A stretch of 64,000 bases of DNA from Streptantibioticus silvisoli (GTDB lineage Bacteria > Actinomycetota > Actinomycetes > Streptomycetales > Streptomycetaceae), in NCBI RefSeq assembly GCF_027947535.2, contig NZ_JAAGKO020000013.1, positions 1-64,000 on the forward strand, given 5' to 3'. Made by a program: the position numbers and the translations under genes. Below the pieces are notes generated by a model. It did not search any database. It had not been told where the DNA came from and saw only the letters and a program-made list of their open reading frames with translations. Numbering within the stretch: the first letter of the stretch is position 1; each line of letters opens with the position of its first letter. Shown here piece by piece: positions 24,770 through 35,400 of this stretch.

Positions 24770-26070
24770 GACGGGGTGCCGGTCTGCGTGGGCGCGGGCG
24801 CGTCCCGGACGGCCGGGTCGCCGTCCCACCAGACGTCCTCCGGGCCGAGCGCGCCGACCCGGTACTTGCCGAGCGCGCTGATCAGCAGCCGGCTCTCCAG
24901 GGCCAGGCTCTCCACCAGCCGCACCAGGCCGTCGCGCGGGTCCTCGTCGACGGCGACCAGCGCGGCCCGGCCCAGGCCGACGGCGGTGGCGCCGAGCGCG
25001 AGCGCCCGTACCGCGCGGCCGCCCTCCCACATCCGGCCGGTGGCCAGCAGGCAGCCGGCCGGACGGCCGATGCGGCGCAGGCACTCGGCGAGCGGCAGGC
25101 CCACCTGGTCGAGGAAGACCCGCGGCGCCCACCCCGAACCGCCCTCGGCGCCGTCCACGGTGACCGCGTCCGCGCCGGCCCGCCACGCGGTCGCCGCCGC
25201 GTCCGCGATGTCGCGGCCCGGGTGGAACTTCACCCAGGTCCTGGCCCGCGGGAAGTTGTTGCGCATGAACCGCAGCTGCTGGCGGACGATCTCCTCGGTG
25301 TACGTGCCGGGGCTGGCGCAGCGCAACTGCTGCCCGCCGTCCGGCCCGAGGACGTCGCGGACCGCGAACCGCCCGGCCAGCCGGGCCGCCTCGTCCGCGC
25401 CGACCACCGTCATGCCGCCCAGGCCCGGCTTGGCGCCCTGGCCGATCTTCAGCTCGAAGCCGAGCCGGCCGGACTCCAGCAGCGGCCGGGTGCCGGGGTC
25501 GCTGTAGAGCAGGTTCCACACCTCGGAGTCGGCGTCCTCGGTGGACTGCTGCACCACCACGCCGCCCACGCCGTCCGGGACCTGCTCGACGTACGCGGCG
25601 ATCCGGTCCGGCAGCGCCGACCGGGCCAGGCCGCCGGCCCGCCGGTAGCCGTGCACCGGGACCATGTTCTCGCCGATGACCATCGGGATGCCCAGCCGGG
25701 CCGCCTGCCCGCTGGCGGCCACCGCGAGGTCGCCGCTGCCGGCCCGCGTCGAGCCGAACGCCGACAGGTACAGCGGCAGGGTGGCGGCGAAGCCGCCGAC
25801 CGCGGTGCTCAGGTCCACGTCGTCGTAGAGCGGTTCGCTGCCCAGCTCGATCAGCTTCTCCAGCCGCTGCGGCATGAAGACCGGCGGGACCAGCCGGGCC
25901 CGGTCCAGCTCGTCCGGACTCCCGGACGCGGGCCGTTCGTGGTCCTGGTGGCCCTCGCCGAACAGTTCGTCGCCGTAGGAGTCGGCCGGCGGGAAGACCT
26001 CGGCCGTGCCGTTGCGGGCCCGGGCGCGTACCTCGCGCTCCGGGAAGCCCGCGGCGCGCAGCCCGCTCAC
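24766..26070 (-). CDS. Glutamate-synthase FMN-domain protein (GltB2-like)
   Basis: This 434-residue protein corresponds to the central FMN-binding (alpha/beta)8 domain of glutamate synthase large subunits. Family features are PLYLSAFGSTRAGSGDLAVAA, GAKPGLGGM and the phosphate-binding VDGAEGGSGWAP, followed by ALALGATAVGLGRAAL. It lacks the N-terminal glutamine amidotransferase domain and I see no obvious iron-sulfur cysteine cluster, so it is unlikely to be a complete glutamate synthase. It starts at GTG 26070 in a GTGA overlap with the AsnRS-like gene and ends in an ATGA overlap with an unknown gene. Stand-alone GltB2-like proteins may transfer amino groups or act as flavin oxidoreductases. 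Here the role is probably in making a nonstandard amino acid. Confidence 0.82.
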   Translation of the reverse strand: MSGLRAAGFPEREVRARARNGTAEVFPPADSYGDELFGEGHQDHERPASGSPDELDRARLVPPVFMPQRLEKLIELGSEPLYDDVDLSTAVGGFAATLPLYLSAFGSTRAGSGDLAVAASGQAARLGIPMVIGENMVPVHGYRRAGGLARSALPDRIAAYVEQVPDGVGGVVVQQSTEDADSEVWNLLYSDPGTRPLLESGRLGFELKIGQGAKPGLGGMTVVGADEAARLAGRFAVRDVLGPDGGQQLRCASPGTYTEEIVRQQLRFMRNNFPRARTWVKFHPGRDIADAAATAWRAGADAVTVDGAEGGSGWAPRVFLDQVGLPLAECLRRIGRPAGCLLATGRMWEGGRAVRALALGATAVGLGRAALVAVDEDPRDGLVRLVESLALESRLLISALGKYRVGALGPEDVWWDGDPAVRDAPAPTQTGTPS

Positions 26071-27122
26071 GGCGCCACCACCCCGGGCAGCTTCGGGTAG
26101 GCGCTGACCTGCCACAGGGCGTCGAGGCCGGTGAGGAAGCGCACCAGGCGCTGGAGGCCCATGCCGAAGCCGGCGCTGGCCGGGATGCCCTCGCGGGCCA
26201 GGTCCAGGTACCAGCGGTACTTCGCCGGGTTCTCCCCGCTCTCGCGCATCCGGGTCACGATCGTCGCGTAGTCCGACTCGCGCTCGCTGCCGCTGACCAG
26301 TTCGCCGTAGCCGCCGTGCGCGATCAGGTCGAAGTTGCGCAGTACGCCGGGCCGTTCGTGGTCCTCGCGGTCGTAGAAGCCGCGCGAGCCTTTGGGGTAG
26401 TCGTTGATGAAGAACGGCCGGTCGGCCTGGCGGGACAGCACCGCCTCGCCGGCCCAGTCGATCTCCGCGTCCGGGCTCTGCGCGTGCCCCAGTTCCGCCA
26501 GCCGCTCGACGGCGCCGGCGTGCGTGACGGTCCCGAAGTCGCCGGCCAGCAGGGCGGCGAAGTCGGCGCGGTCGCGGCCCAGGGCGGTCAGCTCCTCCGG
26601 CACCGTCCGCCACACGTGGGCGACGACGTGGGTGAGCAGGCCGGCGGCGATCTCCTGGATCGTGTCGCGGTCCGCGCCGGCCATCTCCACGTCGATCTGG
26701 TGGAACTCCACGAGGTGGCGGCCGGTCCCGGCGGTCTCCGGCGGCTCGACCCGCACGTTCGGCGCGATGTAGAACAGCTTGCCGAAGCCGCGCAGCGACG
26801 CCTGCTTGTACAGGATCGCGCTGGTCATCAGCTTGTACGGCTCACCGTAGTAGTCCACGTCGAGCGCCTTGGCGCCGCGGCCGCCCGGGTCGGTGACCGG
26901 GCCCACCAGCGGCGGCAGCAGTTCGGTGAAGCCCCGCGAGCGCAGGAACTCCCGGGCCGCCCACAGGGTTTCCTGCTGGACGAGCATCGCCGACCGCAGC
27001 GCGGGCGAGGCCAGGTGCTCGCCCAGCGGCGGCGGCATCGGCACCGTGCCGTCCGTGTTCGGGCCGGCCGTACCGTCCTGCGCCGCGGCCGTGCCGGCCT
27101 CGGCGGTGACTGTCTGCTGCAT
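26067..27122 (-). CDS. Asparaginyl-tRNA-synthetase-like amide/amino acid synthetase
   Basis: This is a class II aminoacyl-tRNA-synthetase catalytic core of the Asp/Asn type, 351 residues, without the N-terminal OB-fold that binds the tRNA anticodon. Motif 2 (FYIAPNVRVEPPETAG, then GRHLVEFHQIDVEM) and motif 3 (GFGMGLQRLVRFLTGL) are visible, but motif 2 deviates from the usual FRAE. Paralogues of this shape, such as the archaeal AsnRS-related asparagine synthetase, make free asparagine by adenylating aspartate. Next to a glutamate mutase, amidation or activation of methylaspartate is a reasonable guess. I start at ATG 27122 (GGGAG upstream) rather than the longer frame to 27164. Confidence 0.8.
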   Translation of the reverse strand: MQQTVTAEAGTAAAQDGTAGPNTDGTVPMPPPLGEHLASPALRSAMLVQQETLWAAREFLRSRGFTELLPPLVGPVTDPGGRGAKALDVDYYGEPYKLMTSAILYKQASLRGFGKLFYIAPNVRVEPPETAGTGRHLVEFHQIDVEMAGADRDTIQEIAAGLLTHVVAHVWRTVPEELTALGRDRADFAALLAGDFGTVTHAGAVERLAELGHAQSPDAEIDWAGEAVLSRQADRPFFINDYPKGSRGFYDREDHERPGVLRNFDLIAHGGYGELVSGSERESDYATIVTRMRESGENPAKYRWYLDLAREGIPASAGFGMGLQRLVRFLTGLDALWQVSAYPKLPGVVAP

Positions 27123-27212
27123 GTCGACTCCCGGAGTCAGGGGTTCAAGGGACGTTTCGGACACGTCGGTCGACGTGCCGCCGGACCGGCCGCGCGGCCG
27201 GGTGACGCGCCG

Positions 27213-28469
27213 TCAGGCCACGTGGTCGTACCGCCGGGCGACGGCGTGCACCGCGGCGAGCAGTCCGTCGGCCGTCAGTTCCGGCACCCGGCCGGACCGG
27301 CGCACCGGGGCCAGCGGCATCGACCCGGTCCGCGACCAGCGCAGCCGGCCGGTGGGGTCGATGACGCTGCGCGAGCGCCCGGCGTTGTCCGGGTGCAGGC
27401 AGTACGGCACGTCCAGCCAGCCGCGGGCGAACGCGGTGCGCAGCGCCGTGCCGACCGGCCCCCCGCCGTCCAGCACCGCGCCGACGAAGGCCCGCGCCTC
27501 GAGGTAGACCTCGCTGTCGGCCGACTCGTCGCCGGCGGCGGGAGGTTCGGTCAGCGCGGCGGCCGCCGCGGCGATCTCCAGCGCCCGCACGTTCTCCGCC
27601 ACGGTGGGGATGCGGTGCGCCTCGGCCGCCGTCTTCACGATCAGCCGCCGCGCGCCGGACCGCACCGCCAGCCGCGCGGACGCCTCCAGCAGCCGGTCGG
27701 CGCCGGCCCGGGTGCCGGGGTAGACGCCCATGTAGGTGTAGAGCACCACGTGCCACTCCACCCGCGGCGGCAGCAGTTCCGCCGCCAGCCGCCGCAACGC
27801 CCGTACGGCCTCGGCGTCCTGGCCGGCGTCGGTCTGCTGCGCGTAGCTCAGCGACAGCTCGCCGATGCCGTGCTCGGCGAAGAACAGCCCCTCCAGCACG
27901 CTGAGCGCCACCAGCAGTCCCGGCGGGCACAGCTGGCCCAGCATGCAGCCGCCGAAGGTCTCCAGGTGCGGGGTGCGCGGCGCCGGCACCAGCTCGGCCA
28001 GCAGTTCGCAGCCGCGCGCCCAGTTGTCCACCGACTCGCGCAGCGGCGTACGCCCGTAGGGCAGGCAGTACGAGACCGGGCCGCCCTCGGTGGCGTCCAG
28101 CCCGGCGGCGGCCAGCGCCCGGATGATCGGCTCGGGCCGCGACGAGCCGTGCCGCACCTGGACGGGGAAGTCCGCTGCGGTGATGCCGTCCAGCAACTCC
28201 CGTGTCACCGCGGGCGGATGGGTGGCGATGGGGTAGCCGTTGAGTGCCGCTCCCTCGGCCAGCGCGGCGCCGGCCGCGGCCAGGTCGCCGACCCGGGTGT
28301 AGCTGTCGATGGTCAAGGTGCCCGCGGTGCTGCCGGCCGCCGCCCGCACCCGCTCCAGGCCGGCCCGCATCAGCCGCGGGGTGCCGAAGCCCATCCGCGG
28401 CTGGACGACCAGGCCGCCGCCGGCCGCCGCGCGCGCCACGAACCGCCCGAAGGACTGCGGCGCGCTCAC
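27213..28469 (-). CDS. glmE: Glutamate mutase (methylaspartate mutase) E subunit
   Basis: This is the large catalytic subunit of adenosylcobalamin-dependent glutamate mutase, which rearranges L-glutamate into (2S,3S)-3-methylaspartate. The sequence shows family stretches VVQPRMGFGTPRLM, LTIDSYTRVGD, LNGYPIATHPP, HGSSRPEPIIRAL and ATEGGPVSYCLPYGR, and about 418 residues. It starts at GTG 28469 overlapping the stop of the S subunit (GTGA), so the two subunits are made together. In lipopeptide clusters such as friulimicin the same enzyme supplies methylaspartate. No degradative methylaspartase is nearby, so a biosynthetic role is likely. Confidence 0.92.
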   Translation of the reverse strand: MSAPQSFGRFVARAAAGGGLVVQPRMGFGTPRLMRAGLERVRAAAGSTAGTLTIDSYTRVGDLAAAGAALAEGAALNGYPIATHPPAVTRELLDGITAADFPVQVRHGSSRPEPIIRALAAAGLDATEGGPVSYCLPYGRTPLRESVDNWARGCELLAELVPAPRTPHLETFGGCMLGQLCPPGLLVALSVLEGLFFAEHGIGELSLSYAQQTDAGQDAEAVRALRRLAAELLPPRVEWHVVLYTYMGVYPGTRAGADRLLEASARLAVRSGARRLIVKTAAEAHRIPTVAENVRALEIAAAAAALTEPPAAGDESADSEVYLEARAFVGAVLDGGGPVGTALRTAFARGWLDVPYCLHPDNAGRSRSVIDPTGRLRWSRTGSMPLAPVRRSGRVPELTADGLLAAVHAVARRYDHVA

Positions 28470-28924
28470 ACCGTGCTCCCGGCGTGCCGGTGCGCGGTCC
28501 GCGCCCCGGCGGCCGGCCGGGTCAGGAACTCCCGCAGCGCGTCGAGGTCGGCGTCGTCGAAGACCGCGTCGCAGCCGGCCGCCAGCAGCCGGGCGGCCGC
28601 CTCGGGACTGCGCTCGCCGAGCACGCCCAGCTTGCCGCCGATGACCACCGGGATGTCGCTCCGGCCCGGCCCGCGGCGCAGCCGCGTCACGGCCGACAGC
28701 CCGTCGCGGTACCCGTGCCCGTTGACGCTGCTGATGACGACCAGGTCCGGCCGGTGCACCCGGCAGGCCTCGGCCAGCAGGTCGTCGGTCACGCACGGGC
28801 CGAGGTTCACGACCCGGTACCCCAGCTCCTCCACGAACAGCTGGAGGTAGACCAGATTCCAGGTGTGGGAATCCGACGCGGTACCGGTCACCAGAACCGT
28901 CTGGCCGGTTGGCGGGAGCGACAT
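28466..28924 (-). CDS. glmS: Glutamate mutase S subunit (B12-binding)
   Basis: This is the small cobalamin-binding subunit, 152 residues, with a Rossmann-like fold. The histidine that ligates cobalt lies in ASDSHTWNLVY near residue 20. The usual DxHxxG motif appears here as DSHTWN, with Asn in place of Gly. Later B12-fold landmarks (VISSVNGHGY, then IPVVIGGKLG) are intact. The ATG follows CCGGAG. It is the first gene of a leftward operon running through the mutase E subunit, AsnRS-like, GltB2-like, unknown, MFS and PPTase genes. Confidence 0.92.
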   Translation of the reverse strand: MSLPPTGQTVLVTGTASDSHTWNLVYLQLFVEELGYRVVNLGPCVTDDLLAEACRVHRPDLVVISSVNGHGYRDGLSAVTRLRRGPGRSDIPVVIGGKLGVLGERSPEAAARLLAAGCDAVFDDADLDALREFLTRPAAGARTAHRHAGSTV

Positions 28925-29079
28925 GTGGTGTCTCCGGAGTGTCCGTCGCGAGGGACCGGGAACGGTTCCCCGACGCTTGTGACGAATATAGGTCCGGGTC
29001 CGGCGGCCGAGAGGAAGTTGGAGCGGCAGAACGGAGGAAGGCGCCCGCGGCTGAATTCCGGCCGTGCGGTACGGGAAAA
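28925..29079 (-). promoter_or_regulatory. Probable promoter of the glutamate mutase operon
   Basis: This is the gap between the terminator of the MbtH transcript and the mutase S start. Read leftwards it contains a TATATT hexamer at about 28984-28989, the most A/T-rich spot nearby. No good TTGACA-like hexamer lies at the standard distance, so the exact promoter is uncertain. Confidence 0.4.
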
Positions 29080-29120
29080 GGCCGGGTCCGGCAGCGTGGA
29101 AAACGCTGCCGGACCCGGCC
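29080..29120 (-). terminator. Strong terminator after the NRPS C-MbtH unit
   Basis: A perfect 18-bp stem (GGCCGGGTCCGGCAGCGT) with a GGAAA loop lies 28 bp beyond the MbtH stop. It separates the assembly-line transcript from the mutase operon, which therefore needs its own promoter. Confidence 0.8.
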
Positions 29121-29148
29121 ACGAGCGTGGGCGCGCAGGGGGCGCCGG

Positions 29149-29355
29149 TCAGGAGTAGCTGGCCACCAGGCTGCTCGGGCGGATGTCGGTCCAGTGCTCC
29201 TCGACGTAGGCCAGCGCCTCCTCGCGGCTGCCCTCACCTCGGGCGACGGTCCAGCCGGCCGGCACGTCGGCGAAGGACGGCCACAGCGAGTGCTGGTTCT
29301 CGTCGTTGACCACGACCAGGAAGGTGCCCTCGGTGTCGTCGAACGGATTCGTCAT
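29149..29355 (-). CDS. MbtH-like NRPS chaperone
   Basis: This 68-residue MbtH-family protein binds adenylation domains and is often needed for their folding and activity. The family signature is complete: NPFDD at the start, [19 protein letters not shown] in the middle and WTDIRPSSL at the end. The ATG at 29355 has AAGGAG seven bases upstream; a longer open frame is only an extension into the spacer. It follows NRPS C by 89 bp in the same direction, as is usual. Confidence 0.95.
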   Translation of the reverse strand: MTNPFDDTEGTFLVVVNDENQHSLWPSFADVPAGWTVARGEGSREEALAYVEEHWTDIRPSSLVASYS

Positions 29356-29444
29356 GTCCTGCTCCTTGGTCGAAGAATGTGGGACAGCAGATCGGGTGGT
29401 ATTTCCGGGATCATCGCGGAATGGCGTTCCCGGGAATTCGGGAA

Positions 29445-32400
29445 TTACTGGGAAAGACTCAGCGGAATATCGGTACCGGACTTCCAGGTCGCCTCGCGCT
29501 CGTTCGCACGAAGGGCCAGCAGCCGTTCGGACAGAATCCGTCCGATGTGCGCCATCGGCTCCTCCTCGGCCATCTTGAAGTGGGTGGAGTCGATGCCGTG
29601 GTTGACCACCGGGCCGTCGATGAAGGGCGCCCACTCCATGGCCAGCCCGTCGCCCGGGTCCAGCGGCTGCCGGGCGGAGAAGAACAGCAGCTCGGTCCTG
29701 ACCGGCACCGGCGCGTACAGCGGCAGGATCTCCGCCTGGTCGATGGTGGCGGTGATGACGCCGCGCATCTCCGCGTCGGAGAAACCGGCCAGCACCGGGT
29801 CGCGGCGCCGCAGTTCGGCGATCGCGGCCGGCACGTCGAACGGGGCGTTGTCCTGGTCGTCGACCATGTCGAACAGCGTCTCGCGCTTCTCACCCTCGGT
29901 CAGCGGAACCCGCACCGTCTGCACGGGCATCGGACGCACGTCCATCATCGCCAGCAGCTCGACCCGCTCGCCCTGTTCGGCCAGCTTCACCGCCATGCTG
30001 TGCGCCACCGTGCCGCCGAAGCTCCAGCCCAGCAGCGCGTACGGCCCCCACGGCTGGACCTCGCGGATGCGGCGCAGGTACTCGTCGGCCATCTCCTCCA
30101 CGCTCTGCGGCGCGTAGTCCGGCTCCCGCAGCGACCGGGTCTGGAGCGCGTACAGCGGCTGGTCGGTGCCCAGGTGCCGGGCCAGCCCCGCGTACGGCCA
30201 GCCCACCCCGGTGCCGGGGTGCACGCAGAACAGCGGGCGCTGCGCACCGCGCGGGCTCAGCGGCAGCAGGACCCCCATCGGGTCGCCCTGCTCCGCGTCG
30301 TCCCCGAGCAGCCCGGCCACCGTCGGGGCGCGGAACAGGTCGCGCACCCCGCGTTCGATGCCCAGGGCCGTCCGCATCCGGCTCATCAGCCGCACCCCCA
30401 GCAGCGAATGGCCGCCCAGCGCGAAGAAGTTGTCGTCGATGCCGACCCCGTCCAGGCCCAGGACCTCGGCGAACAGTCCGCACAGCACCTCCTCGCGCGG
30501 ATTGCGCGGTCGGCGGCCGTCGGCGGCCGAGCGCACCGCGGGCGCCGGCAGCGCCGAGCGGTCCGGCTTGCCGTTGACGGTCAGCGGGATGGCGTCGACC
30601 AGCACGATCGCCGACGGCACCAGGTGCTTGGGCAGTTCGGCCGCCACGGCCGCCCGCAGCGCCGCCTCGCTGGTCGTGCTCCCGGCGCGCGGCACCACGT
30701 AGCCGACCAGCCGCTTGTCGCCCGGCCGGTCCTCACGGACCACCACCGCGACCTGGCCGGCCGCCGGATGCCGTGCCAGCGTCGCCTCCACCTCACCGGG
30801 CTCGATCCGGAACCCGTTCAGCTTCACCTGGCCGTCCGCCCGCCCGACGAACCGCAGTTCACCGTCCGGCTGCCACAGCACCAGGTCGCCGGTGCGGTAC
30901 ATCCGCCCGCCGTCGGCACTGAACGGGTCGGCCACGAAACGCTCCGACGTCAGCCCGGCGCGGCCCACGTAGCCGCGGGCCACGTGCGTGCCGGCCAGGT
31001 ACATCTCCCCGGGCACCCCGGACGGCACCGGCCGCAGCCCGGCGTCCAGCACGTGCACGCGGGTGTTGTCCATCGGCACGCCGAGGAAGACACCGCCGAA
31101 CTCGCCCCGCCCGGTGCCGAACCGCTGCACGTGCGAGGCGAACGTGGCCTCCGTCGGCCCGTAGGAGTGCACCACCGCGGTGTCCGGGCAGTGCTCCAGC
31201 ACCCGGCGCAGCGCGGCCGGCGCGCACACGTCGCCGCCGGTCCACACCTCGCGCAGCAGCTTCAGCGTCTCCAGGCCCTCGTCCGCCATGATGTGGAACA
31301 GGCCCATCGTGAAGTACGCGGCCGTCACCCCGCCCTCGCGCACCGTGCGGTCGATCTCCGCGACGTCCGTGCCGTCGCCCGGCGCCATCACCAGACGGCA
31401 GCCGTTGAGCAGCGGCACCCACAACTCGTAGGTGGAGGCGTCGAATCCGATCGCCGAGTGCACCAGCATCCGCTCGTGGTTCGCGATGTCCCACGCCCGG
31501 TCGGCGACCAGCTCCACCACGTTGCGGTGGGTCACCCCGACGCCCTTGGGCCGGCCCGTCGAGCCGGAGGTGAACATCACGTACAGCAGGTCCTCGCCGG
31601 CGGTGCGCACCGCCGGCGCGCCCGCACCGGCGTCCGGCGCCCCGGCCGCCGCGGCGGTCAACACCGCGACACCGGCGGCCCGTTCCTGCTCGACGACCGG
31701 TGAGTCCAGGTGCGCGTCGCGGGTCAGCAGCACCGGCGCGCCGGTGTCCGCCATCATCATCCGCACCCGTGCGCCCGGCAGCCGCGGGTCCAACGGCACG
31801 TAGGCAGCACCGCACTTGAGGACGGCCAGCACCGAGACCATCAACTCCGGTACCCGGTCCATCAGTACACCCACCGCGCCGCCGCGGCACACCCCTGCCG
31901 CCAGCAGCCGGTGCGCCAACGCGTTGGCACGGGCGTCGAGTTCGCCGTAGGTGAGGGTCTCGTCCCGGTAGCTGATCGCGATCCGGTCGGGGTGGCTGCG
32001 GACCCGGGCGGCGAACACCTCGTGCACGACCGGGTTCGCGGCCCGCGCGGTGGCGGTGTCGTTGTACTCGCCCAGCAGCCGCTCCTCGCCCGGCGTCATC
32101 AGCGCGATGGCGTCCAGCCGGCGGTCGGGGTCGGCGGCCACCGCGTCCAGCGTGCCGGCCACCCGGGCGGCCAGCAGCCGCGCCGTCGCCGCGTCGTACA
32201 GGTCGGTCGCGTACTCCAGCACCCCGGTGAGCCCGGCCGGCGCCCCCGAGGCGTCCCGGGTCTCGCGCAGCGACAGGGTGAGGTCGAACTTGGTCAGGCC
32301 GATCTCCACCCCCACCGGCGACCCGGCCAGCGGCGAGTCCCCGCCGGCCGCCGCGTCCGCCGGGTGCACCTGCACCATGACCTGCACCAGCGGGTGGTGC

Positions 32401-35400
32401 GCGGTGGACCGCTGCGGGTTGAGGTGTTCCACCAGCCGGTCGAACGGCAGGTCCTGGTGGGCGAAGGCGGCCAGGTCGGACTCCCGTACGCGGCCCAGCA
32501 GTTCGGTGAACGTCGGGCTGCCGCCGGTGTCGGTGCGCAGCACGACGGTGTTGACGAAGAAGCCCACCAGCCGGTCCAGCGCCTCGTCGTCGCGGCCGGC
32601 CACCACCGTGCCCAGCGGCAGGTCGGTGCCCGCGCCGTGCCGGGTCAGCGTGGCCGCGAGCGCCGCCTGCACCACCATGAACAGCGTGCTGCCGGTGGCC
32701 TGCGCGATCCTCGCCAGGCTGCCGTGGGTCGCCGCGTCCACCGCCAGCGGCGCCACCGCGCCGCGGTGGGTGGCCTCGGCCGGCCGGGTCCTGGCGGCCG
32801 GCAGTTCCAGCACCGGCGGCGCGGAGGCCAACCGGTCCTTCCAGTAGGCGAGTTGGCGTGCCATCGGGCTGCTGTCGTCGGTGGCGGACCCCAGTGCCGC
32901 CTGCTGCCACAGCGCGAAGTCCGCGTACTGCACCGGCAGCGGACGCCAGTCGGGAGCCGTCCCCTGCGCCCGGGCCCGGTAGGCGGTGTCGAGGTCGGCC
33001 AGCAGCGGTTCGGTCGACCAGCCGTCGGCGGCGATGTGGTGGACCAGCAGCACCAGCACCTGCCCGGCGCCGTCGCCCGCGTCGATCAGCCAGGCGCGGA
33101 ACGGGATCTCCGCGGCCAGCAGGAAGACGTGCCCGGCCGCCGCGTCGACGGCCTCACCGAGCCCGGCGGGGGTGGTCACCACCACCTCCACCCGCGGCCG
33201 CGCCCCGGCCAGCACCCGCTGGCACGGCTCGCCGTCGACCGCCGGGTACACCGTGCGCAGCACCTCGTGCCGCTCCGCCACGTCGGCCAGCGCGTCCGCC
33301 AGCACCGCCGGGTCCATCGGCCGCTCCAGGCGCAGCACGAACGGGATGTTGTACGAACGCCCCGCGCCCTCCAACTGGTCGATGAACCACAGGCGGCGCT
33401 GCGCGTACGACAGCGGCACCCGCTCGGGGCGCTCGGCCCGCGTCAGCGCCGGCCGGCCGTCGGCCGTCGCCTGCCGGGCGATCCGCCGGGCCAGCCCGGC
33501 CGGCGTCGGCGCCAGGAACAGGTCACGGATGCGGGCCTCCACCCCGAGCACCGTCCGGATGCGGTTCATCAGCCGCACACCCATCATCGAGTGGCCGCCC
33601 GCGGCGAAGAAGTCGTCGTCCGGGCCGATCCGGTCGTGCCCGATGACCTCGGCGAACAGACCGCACAGGATCTCCTCGCGCTGCGAGAGCCCGCTGCGGG
33701 CCACGGCCGGCCGGCCCGCCGACTCCCGGGCCGCCGCCAGCCGCACGCGCCGCTCGTTCAGCGACGCCTCCTCCGCCTCGGTCAGCAGCTCCAGGTCGGC
33801 CTGCCGCGCCCCGGGCGTCAGCGCCAGGGCCCGCAGCGCCCGCAGGTACAGGTCGAGCAGCAACTGCGCGGTGCCGGCGTCGAACTGGTCGACGGCGTAG
33901 CTCCACCACACCTCGAAGCCGGCCGGCCCGCCCTCGGCGTCGCGCAGCTCCACGCACGAGGCGCTCAGGTCGAACTTCGCCGGGTCCAGGCCGGCCGACA
34001 CGAACTGCCCGGTCAGCGGGCCCAGCGGCGCCCCCTGGTCGTCCCCGCCACCGCCCTGCACGGTCAGCATGACCTGGAAGAACGGGTTGTGCGCGAGCGA
34101 CCGCTCCGGCTTGAGGTGCTCCACGAGCAGGTCGAACGGCAGGTCGCCGTGCGCGTAGGCGGCCAGGTCCGCGTCCCGGGCCCGTTCCACCAGCTCGCCG
34201 AAGGTGGCGTCGCCGCCGACGTCGGTCCGCAGCACCAGGGTGTTGACGAAGAAGCCCACCATGTCGTCGAGCGCCTCGTCCGACCGGCCGGCCACCGGGG
34301 TGCCGATCGCGATGTCGGTCCCGGCGCCGGCGGCGGCCAGCGCCGCGGCCAGCGCGGTCTGCGCGACCATCAGCATGCTCGCGCCGCGGTCCTGCCCGAC
34401 GGCCACCAGCGCGGCGTGCGTCGCCGGGTCCAGCGTCGCGGTGATCGTCGCGCCCTCGGCCGTCGGTTCGGCCGGCCGGGGGCGGTCCGCCGGCAGGTCG
34501 ATCGCCGTCGGCATCCCCGACAACGCTGCACGCCAGTAAGCCAGCTGACGGTACGACAGGCTTTCGGTGTCCTCCGCGTCGCCCAGCAGGTCCTGCTGCC
34601 ACAAGGTGAAGTCCGCGTACTGCACGGGCAGTTGCTCGAAGTCGGGTGCGGTGCCGGCCAGCCGGGCCAGGTAGGCCGCGGACAGGTCGCGCAGCAGCGG
34701 CGCCACCGACCAGCCGTCGGTCGCCACGTGGTGCAGCAGCAGCACCAGCACCGACGTGCCGTCGCCCGGCGTCAACAGGGTGACGCGCAGCGGCAGTTGG
34801 CACGTGATGTCGAAGACCTCCGCGGTGGCCCGCGCGATCAGCGCGGTCACCTCCCGCGGTGCGCACTCGCGTACCGCCACCTCGATCCGCGGCGCGTCCA
34901 GCACGTGCTGGTACGGCTCGGAGTCGACCGCCGGGTACACCGTGCGCAGCACCTCGTGCCGCCCGGCGACGTCGGCGAGCGCGGCCCGCAGCGCCGCCCG
35001 GTCCGGCACGCCGTCCAGCTCCAGCACCACCGGCGCGTTGTAGGTGGCCGACGGGCCCTCCAGCCGGCCCAGGAACCACAGGCGGCGCTGCGCGTACGAC
35101 AGCGGAACCCGCTCCTCCTGCGGCAGCGCGACCCCGTCGAAGTCCGGCACGGGCACGCCCGCCGCCTCGGCCGCCGCGGCCTGCGACCGGGCCCGGGTCA
35201 CCCGCAGCAGCTTGCGGTCGATCTTGCCCGAGGCGGTCCGCGGCAGCCCGGCGACCAGCCCGATCACCCCCGGCACCGCGGCCGGCGGCAGCGCCCGGCG
35301 GGCGTGATCGCGCAGCTGCGCCGCCGTCACGCCGTCGACGGCGGCGAACGCCACCAGCCGCTTGACGCCCTCGGGGTCCTCCTGGACCACCACGGCGGCC

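Noticed and set aside
24770-25519. Upstream extension of the unknown protein frame into the GltB2-like gene
   Set aside because: This part is a frame-shifted shadow. Coding character begins only at the ATGA overlap at 24769.
24766-26070. Complete glutamate synthase large subunit
   Set aside because: Only the FMN domain is present. The amidotransferase domain is missing and no small-subunit gene is nearby.
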